A stretch of DNA of 58,281 nt from MAG-120802 sp049430265 (GCA_049430265.1 JBMTBW010000003.1:1-58281), one strand, 5' to 3'; shown: positions 25,390-34,204, counted from the first letter of the stretch. Program-made: numbers and translations. Notes: a model not told the origin generated them from the letters alone.

Positions 25390-25567
25390 CTAGCCTTAAA
25401 AGGCGGGCCAAGCCCTGGATTTGTCGGTTAAGTCGAGGCAGTGGTAGATTTCCATCTCGTAGGGCATGCATATTGAGCCCACAATCTGATACTTCCCGTA
25501 AGACCAGATAAAAAAATCATAAATTCAAACTAAAAGATCTCACCTAAGGTCTAGAAAAGAACCATAA
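25390..25567 (+). promoter_or_regulatory. Non-coding leader region before rho
   Basis: A 178-base gap, large for this genome. It holds small potential hairpins (AGAT 25446-25449 with ATCT 25454-25457; GGGC 25462-25465 with GCCC 25477-25480). Rho commonly controls its own synthesis through a long leader in other bacteria, so a regulatory leader is plausible, but I recognise no named element. Confidence 0.35.
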
Positions 25568-27178
25568 ATGGCAGAAACAAGCACACGTGCTCGGAGAGAA
25601 TCTGGCGATCTATCTGCATTGCTACTTCCTGAGTTAAGAAAAATTGCAACTAATCTAGGTATCGAAGGCGCAGCAGAGTTAAAAAAGCCTGACTTAGTAA
25701 CTGCAATAACCGATCTGCAGGCCGCTAACCGCGAAGCTGCTAAAGCTGAACGTGAAGCAAAGCGAGCTGCAAGGAATCAAAAGCGACGTGACAACAATTC
25801 AAATGAGACAGCATCATCTGATAGCCAAGATGATGATCAAGATGAGGATGAAATGCCTTCAGATAATTCAAGTAGTAACTCTAATAATTCAAACAACAAT
25901 AATTCACGAGATAACTCCCGAGGCGATAGAGAGTGGCGCAGAGATCGCCACCGCGATAGAGGCCGTGATCGCTTTAGAGATAGGGATCGCTCAAACCGCG
26001 GAGAGCGCGAAATAGTTTTAAGTGAAGATGATGTATTACTTCCTGTTGGTGGCTTGCTAGATATTCTCGATAACTATGCATTCCTACGAACTGCTGGCTA
26101 TCTGCCTGGTCCAAATGATGTTTATGTATCGCTACAGCAAGTACGCCGATATGGCCTTAGAAAAGGCGATGTAGTCACCGGACAGGTACGCCAAGCGCGA
26201 GAGGGAGAAAAGAGAGAGAAATTCAATGCTCTAGTTCGCCTCGACACTATCAATGGCATGGAGCCAGATAGCTCGAAGGAGAGAGTAGATTTCTCAAAAC
26301 TTGTTCCACTCTATCCGCAGGATCGTCTACGTCTTGAAACTCTTCCAAATATTTTAACTACTCGTGTTATTGATTTGATTGCCCCGATTGGTAAAGGTCA
26401 ACGCGGATTAATTGTCTCCCCTCCAAAGGCTGGAAAAACTATGGTGCTGCAGGCAATTGCTAATGCCATCACCACAAATAATCCAGAGTGTCACTTAATG
26501 GTTGTTCTAGTTGATGAGCGCCCAGAGGAAGTTACTGATATGCAAAGATCAGTAAAGGGCGAAGTAATTGCATCAACGTTTGATCGCCCTGCAGATGATC
26601 ACACCACCGTTGCTGAACTTGCTATTGAACGCGCGAAGCGTTTAGTAGAACTAGGTCATGACGTTGTTGTTTTACTTGATTCAATTACTCGTCTTGGTCG
26701 TGCTTACAACATCGCAGCTCCAGCATCAGGAAGAATTCTCTCCGGCGGTGTTGATTCAGCTGCGTTATATCCGCCAAAGAAATTCTTTGGAGCCGCAAGA
26801 AATATTGAAGATGGCGGATCGTTAACCATCTTGGCAACAGCTCTGGTTGAAACTGGTTCAAAGATGGATGAAGTTATCTTTGAGGAGTTTAAAGGAACTG
26901 GAAATATGGAGCTTAAGCTTGATCGCAGATTTGCTGATAAGCGCATCTTCCCAGCAGTTGATATCGATGCATCTGGAACTCGTAAGGAAGAAATTCTTAT
27001 GGGTCCTGAGGAGCTAAATATTGTCTGGAAGCTACGTCGAGTTCTACACGCCCTTGATTCCCAACAAGCACTTGAACTTCTCCTAGAGAAAATGAAGGGC
27101 ACTAAGTCGAATGCTGAATTTTTGATGCAGGTTCAAAAGACCACCGTTGGTCCTGATCAATCCCCGAAGGGGGAGTAA
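25568..27178 (+). CDS. rho: Transcription termination factor Rho
   Basis: Hexameric RNA helicase that ends transcription. It is 536 residues. Residues ~15-60 are the Rho N-terminal helical domain; 60-147 are a low-complexity insert, first basic, then D/N/S-rich, then R/D-rich (RDRHRDRGRDRFRDRDR); then the RNA-binding cold-shock fold (DVYVSLQQVRRYGLRKGD), Walker A PPKAGKTM, Walker B VVVLLDSITRLGRA, the Q/R loops and the terminal EEFKGTGNMEL region. Such inserts are known in actinobacterial Rho and add RNA affinity. It precedes rpmE-prfA-prmC, the standard order. Confidence 0.96.
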   Translation: MAETSTRARRESGDLSALLLPELRKIATNLGIEGAAELKKPDLVTAITDLQAANREAAKAEREAKRAARNQKRRDNNSNETASSDSQDDDQDEDEMPSDNSSSNSNNSNNNNSRDNSRGDREWRRDRHRDRGRDRFRDRDRSNRGEREIVLSEDDVLLPVGGLLDILDNYAFLRTAGYLPGPNDVYVSLQQVRRYGLRKGDVVTGQVRQAREGEKREKFNALVRLDTINGMEPDSSKERVDFSKLVPLYPQDRLRLETLPNILTTRVIDLIAPIGKGQRGLIVSPPKAGKTMVLQAIANAITTNNPECHLMVVLVDERPEEVTDMQRSVKGEVIASTFDRPADDHTTVAELAIERAKRLVELGHDVVVLLDSITRLGRAYNIAAPASGRILSGGVDSAALYPPKKFFGAARNIEDGGSLTILATALVETGSKMDEVIFEEFKGTGNMELKLDRRFADKRIFPAVDIDASGTRKEEILMGPEELNIVWKLRRVLHALDSQQALELLLEKMKGTKSNAEFLMQVQKTTVGPDQSPKGE

Positions 27179-27227
27179 GGGCCAATTGGCTCAAATGTGG
27201 GGGCGTTAGGTAGCCTTCGCACCTAGG

Positions 27228-27261
27228 TAGCTGGTTCACCGAAATTCCTTGGACCCAGCTA
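27228..27261 (+). promoter_or_regulatory. Candidate structured leader of L31 mRNA
   Basis: TAGCTGG (27228-27234) pairs with CCAGCTA (27255-27261) around a 20-base loop, ending 12 bases before the AGGAG ribosome site of rpmE. Structured L31 leaders that allow autoregulation are known in several bacterial groups; a match to those families needs a covariance search. Confidence 0.4.
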
Positions 27262-27286
27262 GATGAAAAAATAAGGAGCAATGAAG

Positions 27287-27544
27287 ATGCGTAAAGATAT
27301 TCATCCTGAATATGGATATGTGATATTCCGTGATACCTCTGCAGATTTTGCAATTTTAACTCGCTCTACAATGAAAAGTGACCAGAAGATGGTTTGGAGC
27401 GATGGCAAGGAGTATCCGCTAGTTACTGTGGAAATTTCCTCAGCTAGCCATCCTTTCTACACCGGCAAGCAGCGCATCCTTGATACAGGTGGACGTGTAG
27501 CTAAGTTCGAAGAGAGAGCTAAGAAACAACAGACCAAGAAGTAG
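27287..27544 (+). CDS. rpmE2: 50S ribosomal protein L31, zinc-independent (type B)
   Basis: An 85-residue ribosomal protein. RKDIHPEYGYVIFRDTSADF and HPFYTGKQRILDTGGRVAKF are L31 signatures. There is no cysteine at all, so it is the C-minus, zinc-free type. A frame opens two codons earlier, but AGGAG (27274-27278) is 8 bases from this ATG and only 2 from the earlier one, so the later start is preferred. The position between rho and prfA is the usual rpmE site in actinobacteria, which often holds the zinc-binding form. Confidence 0.93.
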   Translation: MRKDIHPEYGYVIFRDTSADFAILTRSTMKSDQKMVWSDGKEYPLVTVEISSASHPFYTGKQRILDTGGRVAKFEERAKKQQTKK

Positions 27545-27555
27545 CTTTTTAACGT

Positions 27556-27594
27556 AAAGGCCGTTGCCCCTTTTTAATTGGGGTGCGGTCTTTT
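27556..27594 (+). terminator. Terminator after L31
   Basis: AAAGGCCGTTGCCCC (27556-27570) pairs with GGGGTGCGGTCTTT (27580-27593) with one bulged T and two G-T pairs, followed by TTCTTATT. It separates rpmE from prfA. Confidence 0.8.
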
Positions 27595-27641
27595 CTTATT
27601 TATCAAACTAGGTTTACTTTGGCGAAAAAGGGAGGGAGCAA

Positions 27642-28736
27642 ATGGCTGAGAAGAATGCCAACCGTTTCTCCACCATGCCTGAAATTCTTAAAGAGTATGA
27701 GCAACTTGAAAAAGATATGGCAGATCCATCGATTCATGCTGATCAAGGAAAAGCTCGCCAACTAGGAAAAAGATATGCCCAACTAGGACCTGTAATTGCT
27801 GGCTATCGCGCCTTTAAAAAATCTGAAGAGGATCTAACTGCTGCACGTGAACTAGCAGAAGTAGAACCAGACTTTGCTGCAGAGATTCCTGCTCTTGAAA
27901 AAGCCTATGAAGAATATGCAAGCGCGATGGAAGAGTTGCTATTACCAAGAGATCCCAATGATGACCGAGATGTTATTTTAGAAATTAAAGCTGGAGCTGG
28001 CGGCGATGAATCAGCTCTATTTGCTGGAGACCTTTTGAGAATGTATCTACGTTATGCCGAGAAGCAAGGTTGGAAGACTGAAATTATCGATGTCACTGAA
28101 AGTGATTTGGGTGGCTATAAAGATATTTCTGTTGCAGTAAAGGCTCGCGGCGGAGCAGCTGCGGGGTCAGCCCCATTTTCAAAGCTTAAATTTGAAGGCG
28201 GCGTTCATAGAGTTCAAAGAGTTCCAGAGACTGAATCCCAAGGGCGTATTCACACCTCGGCTGCAGGAGTTCTAGTTCTTCCAGAGGCAGAGGAAATTGA
28301 TGTTCAAATCAATATGAACGAGCTACGTATCGACGTTTATCGCTCATCTGGTCCTGGCGGACAGAGCGTTAACACCACTGATTCAGCAGTACGTATCACT
28401 CACATTCCAACTGGCATCGTAGTTTCTTGCCAGAATGAGAAGAGCCAATTACAGAATAAAGAATCAGCGCTTCGTATTCTTAGAGCCAGAATGTTGGCCG
28501 CTGCTCAAGAGGCAGCAGATGCAGCTGCATCTGCAACTAGAAAGAGCCAAGTTAGAACTGTTGATAGATCTGAGCGAATTCGCACCTATAACTTTCCAGA
28601 AAATCGTATAAGCGATCATCGAGTAAATTTCAAGGCAAATAATCTTGATGCAGTATTAAATGGCGAGCTTGATGAAGTAATTGGAGCGCTGCTTGAGGCT
28701 GATAAAGCAGAGAAGCTCTCAGCTGCTGAAGCATAA
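27642..28736 (+). CDS. prfA: Peptide chain release factor 1
   Basis: Recognises UAA and UAG stop codons and triggers peptide release. It is 364 residues. The GGQ catalytic motif is at 239-241 (SSGPGGQSVNTTDSAVRITH), and the stop-codon tripeptide is PET at 195-197 (PxT class, hence RF1). It starts after a strong GGGAGGGA site. It is followed 5 bases later by prmC, the methyltransferase that modifies the GGQ glutamine, so factor and modifier are co-expressed. Confidence 0.97.
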   Translation: MAEKNANRFSTMPEILKEYEQLEKDMADPSIHADQGKARQLGKRYAQLGPVIAGYRAFKKSEEDLTAARELAEVEPDFAAEIPALEKAYEEYASAMEELLLPRDPNDDRDVILEIKAGAGGDESALFAGDLLRMYLRYAEKQGWKTEIIDVTESDLGGYKDISVAVKARGGAAAGSAPFSKLKFEGGVHRVQRVPETESQGRIHTSAAGVLVLPEAEEIDVQINMNELRIDVYRSSGPGGQSVNTTDSAVRITHIPTGIVVSCQNEKSQLQNKESALRILRARMLAAAQEAADAAASATRKSQVRTVDRSERIRTYNFPENRISDHRVNFKANNLDAVLNGELDEVIGALLEADKAEKLSAAEA

Positions 28737-28741
28737 AAATA

Positions 28742-29611
28742 ATGAGCATCAAGCAGGTTCTTAAAGATAAGAAAGTGCAATTTGCATCTGCTGGAATTTC
28801 AGAGGTGGATGCTGAATTAATCTTGGCATTTGTACTAGGCGTTGAACGTATGGAACTTCATGCAAGAGATTTTGATTTAGAGCTTGAGCAAGTAGAACTC
28901 TTTGACGAGCTTATCTCGAAGAGAATTTCAGGTAAGCCAACGCAATACTTAATTGGGCATGCGCCATTTCGGTATCTCACCTTCCAGGTGGGCCAAGGAG
29001 TCTTGATTCCAAGGCCGGAGAGTGAGGCTTTAGTTGAAGCAGCACTTATTGAGATTGAAAAAATTCACTCAATGCAGGGCCAATCAAGTAAAACGCCAGT
29101 AAGCGTTGTTGATTTAGGTTCAGGTAGTGGCGCCCTTGCCATCTCCGTTGCCCATGAGGCAGAGCAGAAGAATTGGCCAGTCACAGTTGTCGCTGTGGAA
29201 AAATCAGATCAAGCCATTGAGTGGTTAAAGCGAAATATTGCGGCTTTGGATGTCTCGGTGCGCGTTATCTCTGGCGATGTTTTAGAGGTTCTAGAAGGCG
29301 TTAAGTGCGACATTGTTATTGCAAACCCTCCCTATGTCCCAGATGGCGATAAATTGCCAGAGTTAGTCATTGAAAATGAACCAAGAGAGGCGCTCTTTGG
29401 CGGTGGAGCTGATGGTCTTGAGATTCCGAGAAGATTTATTAAGGCTGCATCTAACTTATTAAAGCCTGGCGGTCTACTGATTATGGAACACCACGAGAGT
29501 CAATCTCTCCTACTTGAGGCTGAGTTAGCAAAGGGCTACTCTCAGATTAATCAGAATCGCGATTTAAATAATCGTCCAAGATGGATTAGCGCTAGGCGAG
29601 AGGCAGAGTAA
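28742..29611 (+). CDS. prmC: Release factor glutamine N5-methyltransferase
   Basis: SAM-dependent enzyme that methylates the GGQ glutamine of RF1/RF2. It is 289 residues. The N-terminal helical domain contains the YLIGHAPF segment that binds the factor; the SAM motif is VVDLGSGSGALAIS; the catalytic NPPY is in VIANPPYVPDGD. Coupled to the next gene by a TAATG junction (1-base overlap). Confidence 0.96.
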   Translation: MSIKQVLKDKKVQFASAGISEVDAELILAFVLGVERMELHARDFDLELEQVELFDELISKRISGKPTQYLIGHAPFRYLTFQVGQGVLIPRPESEALVEAALIEIEKIHSMQGQSSKTPVSVVDLGSGSGALAISVAHEAEQKNWPVTVVAVEKSDQAIEWLKRNIAALDVSVRVISGDVLEVLEGVKCDIVIANPPYVPDGDKLPELVIENEPREALFGGGADGLEIPRRFIKAASNLLKPGGLLIMEHHESQSLLLEAELAKGYSQINQNRDLNNRPRWISARREAE

Positions 29612-30264
29612 TGGCAGAGAGATACTCGCTAACCGATGGCCTAATTGATAGTAATGAGTTAATCGAGCGAGCAGTGGCCTCTCTTCGAGATGGCAAGCTA
29701 ATCATCGCCCCACTTGAACATGGATATGTTTATCTAGCAGATGCCTTCAATCATGGCGCAGTAAAGAAAATTCATAAACTACGTCAATCTCCACCAGCAA
29801 CTGCGGCGCAGGTAATAGTTGGAGATGTAAAAACTGTAAAAGGAATTTCTCTCCAATTCGGTGAAACAATTACTGCGCTTGCAGAAAAATTCTGGCCCGG
29901 TCTTTTAACTATTAATCTCACCCCTGCTCAAGGTTTAGTCTGGGATTTGGGAGATGCAAGAGCCTTAAATGAAATTTCAGTTCGAGTGCCAAGCGCAGAA
30001 TTTGTTCGAAGCGTGGCACTTGCCTCAGGTCCACTAGCTGTTGGAGCAGCCTGCCTATCTGGAAGACCTGCTCCAAGAAAATCTACTTTCTTTCCAGCCC
30101 TAGATAGTGATTATGCAGCGCTCTTTGATCTCGGTGAACTGCCAGAGGGGCCAAGCTCTACCGTTATTGCTATTGAGCAAGAAGGGGCGAGACTGGTGCG
30201 AGCGGGAGCAATATCACTTGCCGACTTGCGCTCTGTAACTGCCAATGTTTCAGTTCCCGCCTAG
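29611..30264 (+). CDS. YrdC/Sua5-like protein with degenerate active site
   Basis: A 217-residue homologue of the TsaC/YrdC family that makes threonylcarbamoyl-AMP for the tRNA t6A modification. Homology shows in the overall length, in WPGLLTINL, LVWDLGDAR and ISVRVPSAEF, and in its position between prmC and glyA where actinobacteria keep this gene. The usual PT(D/E)TVYGL is here PLEHGYVYL; the KGRP motif is KLRQ; the SANxSG motif is AACLSG. It may be a diverged enzyme or a protein that kept only an RNA-binding role. I leave the symbol blank for that reason. Confidence 0.8.
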   Translation: MAERYSLTDGLIDSNELIERAVASLRDGKLIIAPLEHGYVYLADAFNHGAVKKIHKLRQSPPATAAQVIVGDVKTVKGISLQFGETITALAEKFWPGLLTINLTPAQGLVWDLGDARALNEISVRVPSAEFVRSVALASGPLAVGAACLSGRPAPRKSTFFPALDSDYAALFDLGELPEGPSSTVIAIEQEGARLVRAGAISLADLRSVTANVSVPA

Positions 30265-30274
30265 GATTTAGGCC

Positions 30275-31540
30275 ATGTCAGAGACTTTCTTCGGCCCAGA
30301 TTTCCAAGCTCTTGAGAAACAAGATCCAGAAATTGCTGCAATCTTAATTTCTGAACTTGATAGACAGCGCGAGAATCTTCAATTAATAGCTAGTGAGAAT
30401 TTCACATCTCCAGCTGTTCTTGCCGCCCTTGGTTCAACTCTTTCAAATAAATACGCTGAAGGCTATCCAGGCAAGCGCTATTACGGAGGATGCGAAGAGG
30501 TTGATAAGGCTGAAGTAATTGGAATTGCAAGAGCTAAAGAGTTATTCGGAGCAGAACATGCAAATTTGCAACCACACTCTGGAGCAAGTGCCAATGTTGC
30601 GGTTTATCAGGCTTTCACAAAGCCTGGCGATACCGTACTTGCTATGTCTCTTCCTCATGGTGGTCATTTAACCCATGGATCTAAAGTTAATTTCTCTGGT
30701 AAGTGGTTTAACGTTGAATCATATGGAGTAAGGCAAGATAACGAGTTAATTGACTATGACGAGCTTCGCGAAATTGCGCTACGAGTTAAACCAAAGATGA
30801 TCTGCTCAGGAGCCACTGCCTATCCAAGCTTGATTGATTTTAAAACAGTTAGAAGTATCTGCGATGAAGTTGGGGCAATTATGTGGGTTGATGCAGCTCA
30901 CTTCATAGGTTTAGTTGCTGGAAAAGCTATTCCTTCACCTGTTGAATATGCAGATGTTGTTTCGTTTACCACCCATAAAGTTTTAAGAGGTCCTCGAGGC
31001 GGAATGATTTTGAGTAAAGCTGCTCATGCAACCGCAATTGATAAAGCAATATTTCCAGGGATGCAGGGCGGACCGATTATGAGCGCAGTAGCTGCCAAAG
31101 CTATTGCCTTAAAAGAATGTGCCACAGCGCAATATCAGGCCTATGCCAAGCAAGTAATTGTTAATGCCAAAGCTCTTGCTAGGTCTTTAGAGGATGAGGG
31201 AATGAGAGCAGTATCTGGGGGAACAGAGACTCACTTAGCCCTCATAGATATTCGCTCAACTGGGGTTAATGGAAAAGTAGCAGATGAAAGATGCGGCCGA
31301 GCTGGAATTTCACTTAATAAAAATGCCATTCCTTATGATCCAGAATCACCTGCTGTGACAAGTGGAATTAGAGTGGGAACACCAGCAGTAACTACGCAAG
31401 GCATGGGTAGTGAGCAGATGCCATTGATTGCTTCTTTGATAGCTAGAGCTATTAAAGATGGAGAAGATGAGGCAAAGATTGCTCAAATTCGCAAGGAAGT
31501 AAATGCACTAACTGCAAAGTTCCCTGTCTATCCAGCCTAA
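30275..31540 (+). CDS. glyA: Serine hydroxymethyltransferase
   Basis: Interconverts serine and glycine, loading one-carbon units on tetrahydrofolate. It is 421 residues. Signatures are LIASENFTSPAVLAALGS, YAEGYPGKRYYGGCE, and the PLP lysine in SFTTHKVLRGPRGG. The ending EVNALTAKFPVYPA is typical. Stop and next start overlap as TAATG. It is part of the prfA-prmC-glyA-wecA run that leads into the atp operon. Confidence 0.97.
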   Translation: MSETFFGPDFQALEKQDPEIAAILISELDRQRENLQLIASENFTSPAVLAALGSTLSNKYAEGYPGKRYYGGCEEVDKAEVIGIARAKELFGAEHANLQPHSGASANVAVYQAFTKPGDTVLAMSLPHGGHLTHGSKVNFSGKWFNVESYGVRQDNELIDYDELREIALRVKPKMICSGATAYPSLIDFKTVRSICDEVGAIMWVDAAHFIGLVAGKAIPSPVEYADVVSFTTHKVLRGPRGGMILSKAAHATAIDKAIFPGMQGGPIMSAVAAKAIALKECATAQYQAYAKQVIVNAKALARSLEDEGMRAVSGGTETHLALIDIRSTGVNGKVADERCGRAGISLNKNAIPYDPESPAVTSGIRVGTPAVTTQGMGSEQMPLIASLIARAIKDGEDEAKIAQIRKEVNALTAKFPVYPA

Positions 31541-32619
31541 TGCGCGAATACCTCTTAACTCTTTTAATTGCTGCAGTACTTACTTATATGTGCACTCCTC
31601 TGGTTCGCTCTCTTGCACTGCGCTCAAAGGCTGTTGCATCAGTTAGAGAGCGTGATATTCATACGCAAGAAACCCCGCGTTGGGGTGGGGTAGCGATGTG
31701 GCTAGCCATGGGAGCAACATTAGTGATGGTAGGTAGCCTTAATTTAGTCGGTAAGGCATACTCTCAAGAACTATTGGGAATATTTCTTGCTTCAACCTTT
31801 GTGCTATTAATTGGCGCTTTAGATGATCGCTATGAATTAGATGCAATTACAAAGTTAGCAGGTCAAGGCCTGGCGGCAGCAATACTTTTGATTTTTGGAA
31901 TTCAAATTCTATGGCTACCAATAGATGGAATCATTGTTCTTCCAACAAATATTGGTCAGCTATTAACAGTAGTTGTGGTTGTTGTAATTATTAATGCGGT
32001 TAACTTCATAGATGGTCTAGATGGTCTTGCTACCGGAATTGTTGGAATCTCTGCGGCAGCATTCTTTGGCTTCTCATATCTATTGGCTGTTGAAAATGGC
32101 TTTAGCCGGGCTGGCGCGCCATCTCTTGTTACGGCAATCGTCATTGGCTGCTGTCTAGGTTTTCTGCCACATAACACCCATCCAGCAAAGATATTTATGG
32201 GTGATTCTGGATCGATGTTTCTAGGTTTACTACTTGCAGCATCAGCTATTACTTTGATGGGCCAAATTGATGCTAACGCAGTATTTGCAGAAAATATTGG
32301 ACCTGCCGCTCTTCCACTTCTTTTGCCATTTGCAGTTCTTGCTATTCCATTACTTGATCTAGCGCTGGCAGTTCTGCGCAGAGTTAAATCGGGACGCTCG
32401 CCCTTTGCTCCCGATCAAGAGCATCTCCATCATAAGTTAATGGCATGGGGAAACTCGCAACAAAGAAGCGCAGTTATTCTCTACTTAGTTACTGCCATGC
32501 TTGCACTTCCGGCGATGCTCTCAGCATTTATTCCATTATGGGCAGCGCTTCTAGTTGGCGCTCTACTGCTACTAAGCGCCGTGATTACCACTAAGCGAGA
32601 GAAGAAGGTCAAGGCATAG
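31540..32619 (+). CDS. wecA: WecA-type decaprenyl-phosphate GlcNAc-1-phosphate transferase
   Basis: Polytopic membrane enzyme (359 residues, about 10-11 helices) moving a sugar-1-phosphate from a UDP-sugar to decaprenyl phosphate. Motifs are GALDDRYELDAITKL (DD pair binding Mg), NAVNFIDGLDGLATG, FMGDSGSMFLG and the cytoplasmic HLHHKL loop. The absence of MraY-specific context and the position before the atp genes match the mycobacterial WecA gene next to atp. In actinobacteria the product starts the linker between peptidoglycan and wall polysaccharide; substrate here is inferred. Confidence 0.9.
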   Translation: MREYLLTLLIAAVLTYMCTPLVRSLALRSKAVASVRERDIHTQETPRWGGVAMWLAMGATLVMVGSLNLVGKAYSQELLGIFLASTFVLLIGALDDRYELDAITKLAGQGLAAAILLIFGIQILWLPIDGIIVLPTNIGQLLTVVVVVVIINAVNFIDGLDGLATGIVGISAAAFFGFSYLLAVENGFSRAGAPSLVTAIVIGCCLGFLPHNTHPAKIFMGDSGSMFLGLLLAASAITLMGQIDANAVFAENIGPAALPLLLPFAVLAIPLLDLALAVLRRVKSGRSPFAPDQEHLHHKLMAWGNSQQRSAVILYLVTAMLALPAMLSAFIPLWAALLVGALLLLSAVITTKREKKVKA

Positions 32620-33045
32620 ATGGATATTGCATCATCTAATAAACAGATGTGGCGCGGAGCTTTAAGCGCATCACTTGTTGCAACTGTAATCGCAATTGTC
32701 TTTTTTACTATTTACTTAGGCGCTCCAGGTTTTTTTGGAAGCGCACTTGCAAGTTTTGTGGTTTTGATATTTTTTTCCGTTTCAATCGTCGTTGGGATAT
32801 TAAGCAGGAACTCAGATCCAATTTCAGTTATGGCCCTTGCTCTGATGTCTTATTTCACCAAGCTCTTGCTAATTGCCCTCTTTCTAATTGCGGTCACGCG
32901 TTTAAGCGAGCCTGACTCACTTGATAGGTCTGCCTTTGGGATAAGCGCTCTGGCAATCTCTGCCGCATGGCTATCTGGCGAGGTTCGGGCTTTCTTTAAA
33001 CTACGACTAGAGTTACCTCAACCTAAGAGCCAATCTAAGGAGTGA
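32620..33045 (+). CDS. AtpI-like small membrane protein before the ATP synthase genes
   Basis: A 141-residue protein with four hydrophobic segments (about 14-34, 38-62, 69-93, 105-122) and a basic C-terminal tail. Its place between wecA and the atp genes matches the mycobacterial membrane protein found there (ATP synthase I family). It may help c-ring assembly, as proposed for AtpI. Sequence identity to E. coli AtpI is not evident by eye. It abuts wecA and its stop overlaps the next gene's ribosome site. Confidence 0.7.
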   Translation: MDIASSNKQMWRGALSASLVATVIAIVFFTIYLGAPGFFGSALASFVVLIFFSVSIVVGILSRNSDPISVMALALMSYFTKLLLIALFLIAVTRLSEPDSLDRSAFGISALAISAAWLSGEVRAFFKLRLELPQPKSQSKE

Positions 33046-33047
33046 TG

Positions 33048-33254
33048 ATGAGCAGTAATGAGCCAAAAAGACCGAGTGAAGACAATGCCTTCTGGACCAT
33101 CTTTGGATACATGCTCTCAGGGCTTCTAATCTGGGGCGGCATTGGCTGGGGGCTTGATCAATGGCTTAATACCGGCTTCTTCCTTCTGGCCGGCCTTCTT
33201 TTGGGAATGGGATCAGCTCTTTATCTAGTCTGGCTCCGCTTTGGGCGAAAGTAA
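33048..33254 (+). CDS. atpZ: AtpZ/AtpI family protein
   Basis: A 68-residue protein with two helices: FGYMLSGLLIWGGIGWGLDQWL and FFLLAGLLLGMGSALYLVWL. The G-x-G-x-x-L-D motif between them is typical of the AtpZ family found ahead of atpB, proposed to be Ca/Mg-related or an assembly factor. Three start codons follow each other (GTG 33042, ATG 33045, ATG 33048); AGGAG at 33038-33042 has the best spacing (5 bases) to the third. It overlaps the end of the AtpI-like gene region. Confidence 0.82.
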   Translation: MSSNEPKRPSEDNAFWTIFGYMLSGLLIWGGIGWGLDQWLNTGFFLLAGLLLGMGSALYLVWLRFGRK

Positions 33255-33388
33255 GAGAGCCCCCTCAAAATTAAGTAAGGCAAGTAACCCTTTTGACCCC
33301 TATTTTGGCTAAATTGAATTTCTCAACCTGGCCTCTTGCCCATAGGGTTACCCCGTCTTCCCTATGAAATAAGGTCCAATAACGCTTC

Positions 33389-33394
33389 AAGGAG
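33389..33394 (+). promoter_or_regulatory. Ribosome binding site that fixes the atpB TTG start
   Basis: AAGGAG lies 7 bases before the TTG at 33402. The earlier TTG at 33336 in the same frame has no such site. A -35-like TTGACC is present at 33293-33298, but I see no convincing -10 at standard spacing. Confidence 0.7.
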
Positions 33395-33401
33395 TTTTTT
33401 C

Positions 33402-34190
33402 TTGCTTAGTTATGCAGCCGAGGTTGGCAAGGATGAGGGATTTAATCCCCCCGATGCCGGAGACTTCAACCTCCCTCCATTTATTGAAGGTAATGAGTTT
33501 GCAACTAAGCCAATTCTTCTAGTTTTTCTCTCGGTAATTTTGATTTCAATCTTCTTCATACTCGCATCAAGAAAAGCCGCATTAGTTCCATCAAAACTCC
33601 AATTCGCGGGAGAGTCGGTCTATTCATTTGTTAGAAATGATTTAGGGCGCGAAGTAATTGGCCATGAGTTTATGCGCTTTGTTCCATATCTATTTACTCT
33701 CTTTACTTTCATTTTAGTTAATAACGTATTTGGAATTGTTCCTATGCTGCAATTTCCAACAATGTCTAGAATCTCATTTCCTTATGTTCTAGCCGCGTTC
33801 ACATTCTTTATCTTTCATTATGTGGGAATACGCAAACAAGGTTTCTTCAAATATATGAAAGAGATCATGTTCCTGCCAGGAATTCCAAAACCTGCCTACA
33901 TCCTGATCACCCCTCTTGAGCTTGCGACTTACTTCTTAGTTCGCCCACTGACTTTAAGTCTTCGTCTCTTTGCCAATATGTTTGCTGGTCACCTATTACT
34001 TTTGGTATTTATCTTGGGCGGAGAGCACTTGCTGCAGGGAGTAATTGGACTTAAATTGATTAGCCCATTTGCCTTTGCCATCGGTATTGCGCTGACATTC
34101 TTTGAATTTATGGTCCAATGCCTGCAGGCCTATATCTTTACGCTTCTAACAGCTCTATATATCGCCGGAGCGTTAGCAGATGAGCATTAA
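33402..34190 (+). CDS. atpB: ATP synthase Fo subunit a
   Basis: Stator channel subunit that carries protons to the c-ring. It is 262 residues from the TTG start (MLSYAAEVGKDEG after initiation). The essential arginine is in RPLTLSLRLFANMFAGHLL; the last helices end with FEFMVQCLQAYIFTLLTALYIAGAL, typical of subunit a. The acidic N-terminus is outside the first helix. The longest open frame adds 22 codons that resemble no subunit a. First structural gene of the complete atpBEFHAGDC set. Confidence 0.95.
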   Translation: MLSYAAEVGKDEGFNPPDAGDFNLPPFIEGNEFATKPILLVFLSVILISIFFILASRKAALVPSKLQFAGESVYSFVRNDLGREVIGHEFMRFVPYLFTLFTFILVNNVFGIVPMLQFPTMSRISFPYVLAAFTFFIFHYVGIRKQGFFKYMKEIMFLPGIPKPAYILITPLELATYFLVRPLTLSLRLFANMFAGHLLLLVFILGGEHLLQGVIGLKLISPFAFAIGIALTFFEFMVQCLQAYIFTLLTALYIAGALADEH

Positions 34191-34204
34191 ATAACTAGAT
34201 TTAC

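Noticed and set aside
26704..27102. A 132-codon minus-strand frame inside rho
   Set aside because: It lies wholly opposite conserved Rho motifs, is serine/arginine-rich with no start signal, and is a shadow frame.
33293..33321. Promoter of the atp operon (TTGACC at 33293)
   Set aside because: The -35-like box is good, but no TANNNT lies at 16-18 bases; noted only under the atpB ribosome site.
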